A DNA stretch of 64,000 nucleotides from contig JBHJHD010000010.1 of assembly GCA_050331115.1 (NCBI GenBank), positions 59,028-123,027 of the forward strand, in the 5' to 3' direction. Shown in pieces: positions 9,084 to 17,220 of the stretch. Numbering within the stretch: the stretch's first letter is position 1; each line of letters opens with the position of its first letter. The notes beneath the pieces were generated by a model. It was not told the origin of the DNA. It was given only the letters and a program-made list of their open reading frames with translations, and made no database searches. Made by a program: the position numbers and the translations under genes. Source of the stretch: JBCCAG01 sp050331115. Lineage in GTDB: Bacteria > Cyanobacteriota > Cyanobacteriia > CAKZMO01.

Positions 9084-9183
9084 AGCAAGAACATCGGGAC
9101 AGCTGTAGGACGCTGCTGGCGGCGATCGCCCGCGCGCGCTGCGCGGGAATTACTGTTACGCGCATCGCGGGGCGCTCGGGCGG

Positions 9184-10305
9184 CTACTGGAAGAATTTCT
9201 GAACCACCTCAAGCTGCGTCGTATCGCGCACGATGAGGAAGATGCCCAGCCCCAGCAGCAGCACCAGTCCCGTCTGCATGACGTTCTCCTGAAGGCGACT
9301 GGGCAGCGGCCGACCGCGCACCCCTTCTACCAGCAAAAAGGCCAGCTGGCCGCCGTCGAGGGCAGGCAAGGGCAGGATATTAATAATCGCTAGGTTAATG
9401 CTGATGATGGCGGTGAAGGGAAACAGGCGCGTAGCGTCCCGCTGCGCGAACTGGGCCCCTTGCTCCACGATCTTGACCGGCCCGGCCACCTGGTCAGCAA
9501 CTTCTGAGAAGTTAGTGATGATGGAGGCAAAGCCTTGGGCGGTCTGCACCAGCGTGGCCTGAAACTCGTTGGCCGCGTATTGAAACACCTCGCCTACCCC
9601 TCTAGGGCGGCGGTATTCCATAGTGCCGTTGGGCATTAGGGCCACGCCGACGATCGCTTTATCCTGCTTTTGGCTCTGCAGCGGCGTCATTTCCAGCTCT
9701 ACCCTGTCGTCGCCCCGCTGCATCGTAAAGCTCAAGGGCTGGTTAGGGCTCTCCTGAATCGCGGTCATCAGCCTTTGGGTTGCCTGCTCTCCCTCACCGA
9801 GAGATTCACCCTCAACCGCCAAGAAGATATCTCCCTGCTTGATGCCGGCCTGCAGCGCAGGTGACTTAACGCTCTGTCCCTCCGGAGTAACGACCTCGCT
9901 CTGGACGCGGGGTACCAAAACGCCGGGCGCGTAGTTGAGGGTCTCGGGGACACCAACGCTGGCAAACTGTACGACAAAAACGAGATAGGCAAACACCAGG
10001 TTGGCAATCACCCCGGCGCTGATGACGATAGCGCGATCGAGGATGGGTCGATTCTTGAGCAGGTTCTCATCACTGGGGGGAATAGTGCTCTCGGGATCGT
10101 CGTCGGGAAACCCGACAAAGCCCCCCAGGGGAAAAGCCCGCAGGGCGTATTCAGTAGTTGGTCCCTGGTAGCTCCAGAGGACAGGGCCAAACCCGATAGA
10201 GAATCGGTTGACGTGGATGCCCTGCAGCCGGGCCGCCGCAAAGTGTCCCAGCTCGTGGACAATAATCAAAAGCGCAAGAACCGAGATCGCCGCTAAGACA
10301 GACAT
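9184..10305 (-). CDS. rseP: RseP-like site-2 protease (M50)
   Basis: Intramembrane zinc metalloprotease. The first helix carries the HELGH motif (His17, Glu18, His21, counted from the chosen ATG), a PDZ domain occupies about residues 125-220 (GIKQGDIFLAVEGESLGEG), and the C-terminal helix pair has the LPALDGGQ motif with the third zinc ligand. The ATG at 10305 is chosen over an upstream TTG because it puts the first helix directly at the N-terminus, as in the family. One PDZ domain is present where E. coli RseP has two, usual for cyanobacterial and Gram-positive forms. The substrate is not indicated. Confidence 0.93.
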   Translation of the reverse strand: MSVLAAISVLALLIIVHELGHFAAARLQGIHVNRFSIGFGPVLWSYQGPTTEYALRAFPLGGFVGFPDDDPESTIPPSDENLLKNRPILDRAIVISAGVIANLVFAYLVFVVQFASVGVPETLNYAPGVLVPRVQSEVVTPEGQSVKSPALQAGIKQGDIFLAVEGESLGEGEQATQRLMTAIQESPNQPLSFTMQRGDDRVELEMTPLQSQKQDKAIVGVALMPNGTMEYRRPRGVGEVFQYAANEFQATLVQTAQGFASIITNFSEVADQVAGPVKIVEQGAQFAQRDATRLFPFTAIISINLAIINILPLPALDGGQLAFLLVEGVRGRPLPSRLQENVMQTGLVLLLGLGIFLIVRDTTQLEVVQKFFQ

Positions 10306-10384
10306 AGCTGATTTTTTGTCGTAAATATTACTTAATTTATCTATTCTAAGCGGTCGCAATGAAATTTGCGTCAGCAGCCGGGCC

Positions 10385-10654
10385 TTAATCGTCCACAGGA
10401 ACGGCGGTCACATTGATCGTGATCTCTTCGTCCGCGTCCTCATCAAACGCGCGGGAGGCTTCGGCCGGGGGCGAGATTTGCCCCAACAGCAGCCGAAACA
10501 CCTGGGATAGTAAAAGGACCAGCACGACGAAGTCGTCGATCTGACCCAAAATAGGGACAAAATCGGGGGATAGGTCAAAAGGGCTAATGACGTAAAGCAG
10601 GCTCCCGAGTAGGATAAGCCAGCGGTAGCGGGGATGAAGCCAGCGGAGATTCAT
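10385..10654 (-). CDS. YkvA-family (DUF1232) small membrane protein
   Basis: About 90 residues from the ATG at 10654. The core LHPRYRWLILLGSLLYVISP with FDLSPDFVPILGQIDD is the DUF1232 signature: a hydrophobic helix then the conserved SPxDxxPD element. A second helix (FVVLVLLLSQVFRLLL) and an acidic tail follow. The function of the family is unknown. A TTG 45 bases upstream would give a longer form, but the extension is not family-like. A perfect 17-bp inverted repeat starts 45 bases in front of the chosen start. Confidence 0.88.
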   Translation of the reverse strand: MNLRWLHPRYRWLILLGSLLYVISPFDLSPDFVPILGQIDDFVVLVLLLSQVFRLLLGQISPPAEASRAFDEDADEEITINVTAVPVDD

Positions 10655-10698
10655 GGCAAGACCAGTAGAGCGTGCAGCGACAGCTCGGACGGAAGGCA

Positions 10699-10743
10699 AT
10701 CGTCAATATAGCGCTACTGATATAGCAGCGCTATATTGACGAT
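10699..10743. repeat. Perfect 17-bp inverted repeat between divergent genes
   Basis: ATCGTCAATATAGCGCT is followed by an 11-base loop and the exact reverse complement. No T-run follows on either strand, so it is not a standard terminator. It lies between ykvA (minus) and the ExbB-like gene (plus) and could be an operator, a transcript-stabilising hairpin or a mobile-element end. Confidence 0.85.
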
Positions 10744-10900
10744 CTTATAACCCTAAACACCTAACTCTGGATACCGACAGATGTGATGGCTGTCCCGACC
10801 GGGACAATATGGGGCTGGAAAGCGATTAAGATTCATATGGTTGTGCCTAAGTGCAACCACCGTCGAGCGAATGGCTAGCACAGTCAATAGGACAGTCAAC

Positions 10901-10907
10901 AGGAGGT
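10901..10907 (+). promoter_or_regulatory. Strong Shine-Dalgarno that fixes the GTG start of the ExbB-like gene
   Basis: AGGAGGT lies five bases before GTG at 10913. No upstream in-frame ATG competes. Confidence 0.8.
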
Positions 10908-10912
10908 AACGC

Positions 10913-11653
10913 GTGAATATTTGGGATCTGTTTATCAAGGGTGGGCCTGCGATGTGGCCGCTCTTGCTGCTATCAATTTTAGCCCTGAGCACGATCATCG
11001 AGCGCGTTGGGTTCTGGTCCAAGATTCTCACCCGCGAGCGCGCCATCGTAGGCCGGACGCTGGAGGCCGCTCGCCGAGACTGGAACGCGGCAAGAGATAT
11101 CGCCCGGCGATCGCTAAAGCAGCCCATCGGCCGCTTTTTGAACTCCGGGTTAGACCTGCAGGACCCTGACCCTGAGGTCTTTCAGCTGGCGCTGCAGACC
11201 TCCGCCGACGAGGAGCTAGCCGCCATGCGGCGCGGGGATAAAATTCTAGAAACCGTGATTGCCCTATCCCCCTTGCTGGGTCTGCTGGGCACGGTGCTAG
11301 GCCTGATCAATTCCCTCGGGGCCATTCGCATCGGCGACATCGTCTCTGGCTCAAACGTTGAGGTGACGCTGGGAATTTCGGAGGCGCTGATTAGCACCGC
11401 TTTTGGCCTCATCGTGGCGATTATGAGTCTCGCGTTCTACCGCATCTTTCAAGGACTGATCACCGGACAAATCAAGGTATTCCGCCGCGCCGCCAACGAG
11501 TTAGAGCTGCTCTACCGCAAGAGCTGGTCCCGCAAGCAGCGCAATGGAAACGTCGCTAGCGCAGCGTCCCTGCCGGCGAGCGCGGACTATACCACCGCTG
11601 AATCGCCTAGCGCGTCCCTACCAAATCCCTCGACGCCCAATCCCTCTATATAA
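10913..11653 (+). CDS. MotA/TolQ/ExbB-family proton channel protein
   Basis: Inner-membrane component that, with an ExbD/TolR partner, converts proton flux into mechanical work. It has an N-terminal helix (PAMWPLLLLSILALSTIIER), a cytoplasmic segment, and two C-terminal helices (LSPLLGLLGTVLGLINSL and GISEALISTAFGLIVAIMSL) with the family Gly/Thr/Ser pore residues. The tail is Ser/Pro-rich and disordered. The start is GTG behind a strong ribosome-binding site. The ExbD-like gene follows 132 bases later. No TonB or TonB-dependent receptor is visible here, so the energised partner is unknown. Confidence 0.93.
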   Translation: MNIWDLFIKGGPAMWPLLLLSILALSTIIERVGFWSKILTRERAIVGRTLEAARRDWNAARDIARRSLKQPIGRFLNSGLDLQDPDPEVFQLALQTSADEELAAMRRGDKILETVIALSPLLGLLGTVLGLINSLGAIRIGDIVSGSNVEVTLGISEALISTAFGLIVAIMSLAFYRIFQGLITGQIKVFRRAANELELLYRKSWSRKQRNGNVASAASLPASADYTTAESPSASLPNPSTPNPSI

Positions 11654-11702
11654 ACTTCCAAATAGGCTAAATTCCTCAAACAGACCCAACCACGGCGACT
11701 TC

Positions 11703-11743
11703 TGTAAAAGGCGATTGTAAAAAGGCGATTGTAAAAAGGCGAT
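11703..11743 (+). repeat. Three short tandem repeats between the ExbB- and ExbD-like genes
   Basis: Copies of TGTAAAAAGGCGAT (the first lacks one A) run head to tail and end in a GGCGATCGCC palindrome. This looks like slippage next to a HIP1 site. Confidence 0.8.
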
Positions 11744-11785
11744 CGCCAGCCCGAGTAACCCACCCCTTACCACAGCTCTAGACCC

Positions 11786-12364
11786 ATGAGAACCGACTGG
11801 GACGCCCAAGGCGAAGACATCCGCATCGAGATTCTGCCGCTAATTGACGTTATCTTCTGCATTTTGACCTTCTTTATCCTGGCGGCGGTCACGCTGACGC
11901 GTCAGTCGACCATCGGCGTCGATCTGCCCCAGGCAACAACGGGAACTACGCAAATGCGCGAGATGCTGATTGTCAGCGTCGACCCCATTGGCCAGCTCTA
12001 CCTGGAGCAAGACCCGATCAGCGAAGCGGAACTGACCCAGGCCCTGAGCGACTATCTTTCCCTGAGGCCAGAGGGGATTGTGGTGCTATACGCGTCGCGG
12101 CTCGCGCAGTACAACGACGTAGTTGAGGTACTGGATCTGCTGCGCGCCATCGGCGGCGAGCGCATTGCCCTGGCCACGCTGCCGGAGACAGGCCAGCCGG
12201 ACGCTGCGGAAACGGGGCTACCCGAAATCGATACGTTTGACCTAGAGCTAAACTTGGACACGGAGGGGCTGGACCTGCCCGACCTGCCGGGTGGAGACGA
12301 TGTCGAAGGCCAGACTGGACCGGCAGGGTCGCTCGAAGGGCAGCCCGAGGGCGCACAGGAATAG
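11786..12364 (+). CDS. ExbD/TolR-family protein
   Basis: A single N-terminal membrane helix (IEILPLIDVIFCILTFFILA) contains the conserved Asp of PLIDV that carries protons in ExbD/TolR. The periplasmic domain (about 45-135) has the usual pattern including ALSDYLSLRPEGIVVLYASR and YNDVVEVLDLLRAIG. The last 55 residues are an acidic Asp/Gly/Leu-rich extension not needed by the family. It pairs with the ExbB-like gene upstream and abuts a convergent gene with no spacer. Confidence 0.93.
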   Translation: MRTDWDAQGEDIRIEILPLIDVIFCILTFFILAAVTLTRQSTIGVDLPQATTGTTQMREMLIVSVDPIGQLYLEQDPISEAELTQALSDYLSLRPEGIVVLYASRLAQYNDVVEVLDLLRAIGGERIALATLPETGQPDAAETGLPEIDTFDLELNLDTEGLDLPDLPGGDDVEGQTGPAGSLEGQPEGAQE

Positions 12365-13393
12365 CTACCTCACTTCTATCGACTCTTGAATGAACTGGAT
12401 TGCAGGCGTCAGTGTTTCAAGCGCTTCCGCATTTCCCTGAACCAGCAGCCGGATATAGAAACCGTCTGGAAGTATGGCGAAATACTGCAGTACCGCAGCA
12501 TCCTGTAATGTTGCCCGGGTCAAGTAGCCTTCTCCCCCCGCAAAATCGATCGGCGTCTGCGCGATGATATTGGCTTCGGTAAACCCTCTGGTCTCCTGCA
12601 ATAGCTGACTAGAAAAAGCCGCTAGGTCAAAAGTTTCCACCGGACTTACGGAACTGGCAATGACGATGAATGGCTCTGTCCCCGAAGCATCGGGCTCGCC
12701 GCTCGGACTCAGTAAGACGCTCGAGCCGGCCAGAGTCTGGACGACCTGAAAGGGCGGCGCGGTCTGGAACGTAAAGGGGAGGGAGGCCAAGCTTTCTTGA
12801 AGCGAAGCTGCCGAGGCAAGGTTGACCGACCTGACCGTTTCGACCACGGCTGCTTTGCTGAGAGGGTCACCCTCAATCACGTTAAAGGTAAGTAAAATCG
12901 TGCGCTCCCCAGACAGCAGGGTGAAATATTTTCTAACCTGCAGGCCACCCGCAGACTGAGTGCCTTCCACGAAAGGAGCCTGAGCGTCTCCAGCTGAGAT
13001 GTTGGACACAGCCTCAACCTGAAGCGCAATTCCGCGGCTTGCAAAGGCTTCAGCGATCGCATCAGGCGCGGCAGAAAATAGCGCGGCTAATTCGAGGTAG
13101 GCTTCTGGCGGCAGCTCAGTCAGCACGATACTAGAGCGGGTATCTGGGTTGATGAACCCTGAGAACTGCTCAGAGAGCACAAACCCCTCGGGGGGGGAGA
13201 GCGCTAGGCTCGTGCCGGGGATTGAAACCAATTCTGCGGCATCCGCTTTGGCCGCTGCTTCTGAGCAGCCCAGCTCACATTGGGCTAGGCCACCCGAGCG
13301 CGCAGGCTCAAGCGAACGGGCAGGCAAAGCTGAGGTGATCGCAGCTGTGGCGCAGGCTGCGATCGCGAGCAATTGATATCGTTTTCCAGACAT
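12365..13393 (-). CDS. Exported protein with two PsbP/DUF1795-like domains (hypothetical)
   Basis: A signal peptide is visible (LLAIAACATAAITSALPARS). The mature protein appears to hold two related alpha/beta halves (about 55-190 and 200-342). Each starts with a beta strand pair (SIPGTSLALSPPEGFVLS; LAGSSVLLSPS), passes a segment like SSIVLTELP or FIVIASSVSP, and ends with an amphipathic helix after VRSVNLA or IQFIQESIEV. This order suggests the Mog1/PsbP fold, but no diagnostic motif is present. It is convergent with the ExbD-like gene, whose stop is the adjacent base. Function unknown. Confidence 0.6.
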   Translation of the reverse strand: MSGKRYQLLAIAACATAAITSALPARSLEPARSGGLAQCELGCSEAAAKADAAELVSIPGTSLALSPPEGFVLSEQFSGFINPDTRSSIVLTELPPEAYLELAALFSAAPDAIAEAFASRGIALQVEAVSNISAGDAQAPFVEGTQSAGGLQVRKYFTLLSGERTILLTFNVIEGDPLSKAAVVETVRSVNLASAASLQESLASLPFTFQTAPPFQVVQTLAGSSVLLSPSGEPDASGTEPFIVIASSVSPVETFDLAAFSSQLLQETRGFTEANIIAQTPIDFAGGEGYLTRATLQDAAVLQYFAILPDGFYIRLLVQGNAEALETLTPAIQFIQESIEVR

Positions 13394-13476
13394 GATCTAG
13401 CGCTTAAAGTAAATGCCCAATGATAGGCCAGCCTGCGCCAAAATACCCGCCTTTGAGTGCTCCGTTATTCAAAACT

Positions 13477-15330
13477 TTATGACGCCACCCGCGCCGACCG
13501 CGATAGCTCAAACGCCTCATGCACGGCTTTCAGCGCCGCTGTGCCGTCCGTCTCCGCCACCACACAGGTAATCTTAATCTCAGAAGTGGCAATCATCTGA
13601 ATATTGATCTGCCGCTCCGCCAGCGCCGTAAACATGCGGGCCGCCACCCCGGGCTGACCCATCATCCCCGCCCCCACCACGCTTACTTTGGCGATCGCCG
13701 TATCGATGGTGACGTCGTAGGTCCCTAAATCCGACGCGATGCCCTGCAGCGCCGCCTGAGCCACCGCCGCATCCGCCTGCGACACCGTAAAGGCAATGTC
13801 GCGGGTGGCGACCCCTTCCACCAGGCGGCAGCGCTGCGACTGAATAATTGTGTCTACGCTGATGTAGCGGTCGGCCAGCGTTGTGAAAATTAGCGACGCC
13901 ATGCCTGGCCGATCGGGCACGTGACGAATGGCTACTCGCGCCTGCTTGAGGTCTAGGGCGACGCCACGAACGGGGGCGACGCCACGAACGGGAGGCTTAT
14001 CCCCTAAATCACTTGAAGCCGCTGCTTGGTTCACCGCTTCAGGGGGGCTGGGCAGATAAGACTGCTTGATGTTGAATTTACGGCAGAGCACTTCCACCGC
14101 GCGATCGCAGTCATCGGCGCGAATAGCGCAGCTCACCTTCACCTCCGAGGTGGAGATCATGCTGATGTTCACTCCCACCTCCGCCAGAGCGGCAAACATT
14201 TGGGCCGCTACCCCAGGCCGACCGATCATCCCCGCCCCCACCACGCTAATCTTGGCCGTGCGCCGATCGGTAACTACCTCCGCTTGATCGAGGCAGGTGG
14301 ACGACTGGCGCAGCGTGGGCGTCAGGGCATCCGCCACAGACTCAGCCCGGTTGACGCTGCGGTGGTCCACCGTGAAGGCAATGTCGTTTAGGTTGCCGTC
14401 GTGGATGGACTGGATAATCAGATCGACGTCTAGGTTCTGGGCGGCAATTTCGCCAAAGAGGCAGGCGGCGATGCCTGGACGGTCGGGGATGCGCAGCATG
14501 GCGATCTTGGCCTGGTTGGGGTCGACCTCAATGGCGTCAATCGGGTTGGCCAGCTCGATGCTGTTGAGCGATCGCGGCTGCAGCAGCGGCGAGAGCACCC
14601 GGGTGCCCGGCTCATCGGTCCAGCTCGAGCGCACCACCAGGGTCAAACCATAGTTGCGGGCGATCTCTACGGCGCGGGGATGCAGCACCTTGGCCCCCAG
14701 GCTGGCCATCTCCAGCATTTCGTCGGCGGTAATCTCGTCCATGAGCTGCGCGTTGGGCACTAGCCTCGGGTCCGTCGTCAAGATGCCGGGGACGTCGGTA
14801 TAGATTTCGCAGGCTTCGGCTCCTAGCGCGGCGGCAAGGGCCACCGCAGAGGTGTCGGAGCCGCCGCGCCCCAGGGTGGTAATCTCCAAATGGTCGTCTA
14901 CATCGCTTTGGGCAATGCCCTGAAACCCCGCCACCACGACAATGGAGCGCTCCGACAGATGGCGCTGAATGCGCTCGACGCGAATCTGTGCAATGCGCGC
15001 CCGGGTGTGGGCCGCCTCGGTGACGATGCCCACCTGCGCCCCGGTGAGGGACACCGCCGGGTGCCCCTGGGCCTGAATAGCCATACTTAGCAGGGCAATA
15101 GACACCTGCTCCCCGGTGGAGAGCAGCATGTCCATCTCGCGGCGGCTAGGGTCTGGAGTAATTTGGTTCGCGAGGCCCATCAGCTGGTCGGTGGTCTTGC
15201 CCATGGCCGACACCACCACCACCAGTGGGTGTCCCGCTGCGGCGGTGCGAATCGCGCGATCGGCCACCGCCTGGATGCGCTCTACGGTGCCTACGGAGGT
15301 GCCGCCAAATTTCTGAACGATGAGTCCCAT
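13477..15330 (-). CDS. lysC: Aspartate kinase with four ACT domains
   Basis: First enzyme of the aspartate family (Lys, Thr, Met, Ile): ATP phosphorylation of aspartate. The kinase domain (1 to about 250) opens with VQKFGGTSVGTVERI and has the VVAGFQGI, TLGRGGSDTSAVALAA and CEIYTDVPGILTTDPR motifs. Two pairs of ACT domains follow (about 265-420 and 450-605), each with the VSVVGAGM(M/I)G and ISMISTSEVKVSCAI-type elements that bind lysine/threonine. The length of 617 residues fits the cyanobacterial form. The linker between the pairs carries a short internal duplication (PVRGVAPVRGVA) encoded by a repeated GACGCCACGAACGGG on the plus strand. Confidence 0.97.
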   Translation of the reverse strand: MGLIVQKFGGTSVGTVERIQAVADRAIRTAAAGHPLVVVVSAMGKTTDQLMGLANQITPDPSRREMDMLLSTGEQVSIALLSMAIQAQGHPAVSLTGAQVGIVTEAAHTRARIAQIRVERIQRHLSERSIVVVAGFQGIAQSDVDDHLEITTLGRGGSDTSAVALAAALGAEACEIYTDVPGILTTDPRLVPNAQLMDEITADEMLEMASLGAKVLHPRAVEIARNYGLTLVVRSSWTDEPGTRVLSPLLQPRSLNSIELANPIDAIEVDPNQAKIAMLRIPDRPGIAACLFGEIAAQNLDVDLIIQSIHDGNLNDIAFTVDHRSVNRAESVADALTPTLRQSSTCLDQAEVVTDRRTAKISVVGAGMIGRPGVAAQMFAALAEVGVNISMISTSEVKVSCAIRADDCDRAVEVLCRKFNIKQSYLPSPPEAVNQAAASSDLGDKPPVRGVAPVRGVALDLKQARVAIRHVPDRPGMASLIFTTLADRYISVDTIIQSQRCRLVEGVATRDIAFTVSQADAAVAQAALQGIASDLGTYDVTIDTAIAKVSVVGAGMMGQPGVAARMFTALAERQINIQMIATSEIKITCVVAETDGTAALKAVHEAFELSRSARVAS

Positions 15331-15456
15331 AGTTTTGATGCAGTCTTGATGCGTTGCAGGCCAGATTAACCCTAGTAATCTTTAATCCTGGTAATCTAAT
15401 GTATCATCATCGATCGGCAACCTTTGCCACCTTGTAGCAGTAGGTCACAAACCGCC

Positions 15457-16908
15457 ATGGCACTGATTATTGCAGGCGATCGCAGCGGCGTCGGCAAGAC
15501 CACAATTACCCTGGCGCTGCTGGCCTGCCTGCGTCATCTGTTTCCGCACCAGAGGGTCCAAAGCTTTAAGGTGGGGCCAGACTATATCGACCCTATGTTT
15601 CACGCCGCTATTACGGGGCGGGCCTGCCGCAACCTCGACCCGGTGCTCACCTCAGAGGGCTACGTGCGGCAGTGCTTTACGTCTCACAGCCAGACCGCCC
15701 ACTACAGCCTGGTGGAAGGGGTCATGGGCCTGTTCGACGGCGCTGGGGCCACCGATACCGCCAGCACCGCCCACGTCGCCAAGCTGCTGGGGCTGCCGGT
15801 GCTGCTGGTGCTTGATGCCCAGCGCACCTCTCGCTCCATTGCCGCTCTGGTCCACGGGTTCCGCAGCTTCGACCCTGACGTCACCCTGGCGGGGGTGGTG
15901 CTCAACCGGGTGGGCAGCGATCGCCACCGCGAGCTGCTCGAAGCGGTGATGCGGTCTATCGGTATGCCCGTGCTGGGGGTGCTGGGGCGAGAGACCGCGA
16001 TCGCCATTCCCAGCCGCCATCTAGGTCTAGTCCCTACGGCTGAGCTGACTCTGCAGCCTGTGCTAGAGCGGCTGATTCAGCTCGGTAAAGCGGCGTTTGA
16101 CTGGGCGCGCCTGCTGCCGCTGCTGACTAGCCCTACCCGCCCACTGTCGGCGCAGCCTCTCCAACAGGAAAAAACCCAGCTTACTCCTGAAGTCCAAGAG
16201 CCATCGCAACCACCGCTGCGGCTCGCCCTAGCCTCAGACGCCGCATTCAGCTTTTACTACGCCGACAACCTAGACTTACTCTCACATCAGGCGGAAATCG
16301 TCCCTTGGAGCCCCTTGCGCGGCGCGCTGCCCGCCAATATTCACGGGCTATACCTCGGGGGCGGCTTCCCCGAAGTCTTTGCCGACGAGCTAGCGGCCAA
16401 CCAAGCCGCGCTCAGCCAGCTGCGCCAGCTCGCCGGTGGTGGCCTGCCCATCTACGCCGAATGCGGCGGGCTGATGTACCTCTGCGAGACGCTAACGGAC
16501 CTCGAGGGGACCCCGCACCCCATGGCAGGTCTGATTCCGGCAATTGTGGCCATGGGGGCTCGCCTCACCCTGGGCTATCGCCGGGCGACCGCCTTAGCCG
16601 ACACGCCGCTGGTCGCGCCTAGCGCGGTTCTCTGGGGTCACGAGTTCCACCACTCCCAAGTCAAGTGGCGATCGCCCCTAAGCCCATCAGCCGCCACCCC
16701 AGCGCTAGCGAAAACGCCACTGTTCGCCCTACGGCGGTTCGATCAGCTACCCCACCAGCCGCCCTTGGCCCACGAAGGCTGGCATACATCGACCCTGCAC
16801 GCCTCCTATCTGCACCTGCACTGGGGGGCAACGCCCCATCTCCCCCAGCGATTTCTCAGAAATTGCCGCTGCTACGCTGATCAGAATCACGTCTTAGGGG
16901 TGATGTAG
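15457..16908 (+). CDS. cbiA: Cobyrinate a,c-diamide synthase
   Basis: ATP- and glutamine-dependent amidation of cobyrinate side chains a and c in cobalamin (or pseudocobalamin) synthesis. The N-terminal P-loop domain starts GDRSGVGKTT (Lys14 from the chosen ATG) and includes FKVGPDYIDPMFH and VMGLFDG. The C-terminal class I glutamine amidotransferase domain has GLYLGGGFPEVFA, the nucleophile Cys336 in YAECGGLMYL, and the late HEFHHS element. The ATG at 15457 replaces an upstream TTG because it places the P-loop at the usual position. No cobalamin riboswitch pattern is visible upstream, and no other cob genes are near. Confidence 0.95.
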   Translation: MALIIAGDRSGVGKTTITLALLACLRHLFPHQRVQSFKVGPDYIDPMFHAAITGRACRNLDPVLTSEGYVRQCFTSHSQTAHYSLVEGVMGLFDGAGATDTASTAHVAKLLGLPVLLVLDAQRTSRSIAALVHGFRSFDPDVTLAGVVLNRVGSDRHRELLEAVMRSIGMPVLGVLGRETAIAIPSRHLGLVPTAELTLQPVLERLIQLGKAAFDWARLLPLLTSPTRPLSAQPLQQEKTQLTPEVQEPSQPPLRLALASDAAFSFYYADNLDLLSHQAEIVPWSPLRGALPANIHGLYLGGGFPEVFADELAANQAALSQLRQLAGGGLPIYAECGGLMYLCETLTDLEGTPHPMAGLIPAIVAMGARLTLGYRRATALADTPLVAPSAVLWGHEFHHSQVKWRSPLSPSAATPALAKTPLFALRRFDQLPHQPPLAHEGWHTSTLHASYLHLHWGATPHLPQRFLRNCRCYADQNHVLGVM

Positions 16909-16970
16909 CCTAGCGGGGCGGGCAACGGTCTCATCCATACTAGGGTCAAGAGAGGCATTGGTATGGAGCT

Positions 16971-17171
16971 ATGGAAAAGCAAACGAGCAACGCTAAAAAG
17001 ACAACAGCAATGACGCGACTGCTGCAGGCGGCTGTGCTGACGTTGCTGCTCCACTTCGTGGCCCAGCTCTACCCGTCGGCGCTGGTGCGCACCTCCGCTG
17101 CTCCCCAGGTGAACGATACACTGCTGGCCTGGCAGCTGATCTCAGATCGCAGCGACGCACCCGCTCGCTAA
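16971..17171 (+). CDS. Small hydrophobic protein (hypothetical, 66 aa)
   Basis: A basic N-terminus (MEKQTSNAKKTTAMTR) is followed by one hydrophobic segment (LLQAAVLTLLLHFVAQLY) and a polar tail. It could be a single-pass membrane protein or an uncleaved signal. It lies between cbiA and the P450 gene on the same strand, with a 49-base gap to the latter. No family is recognised, and short open frames of this kind can arise by chance. Confidence 0.4.
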   Translation: MEKQTSNAKKTTAMTRLLQAAVLTLLLHFVAQLYPSALVRTSAAPQVNDTLLAWQLISDRSDAPAR

Positions 17172-17220
17172 CTCGCTACTATGGTGGCGTAACCCAGCCA
17201 CCTACCCACCGTAGTCCCCT

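Noticed and set aside
9110..9183. GC-rich palindrome between nth and rseP as a terminator
   Set aside because: A stem is possible (CCCGCGC/GCGCGGG) but no T-run follows on either strand.
15331..15456. Cobalamin riboswitch upstream of cbiA
   Set aside because: The B12-box and other conserved blocks are not visible.
15652..16020. 122-codon minus-strand frame inside cbiA
   Set aside because: Antisense shadow in GC-rich coding sequence, no family features.
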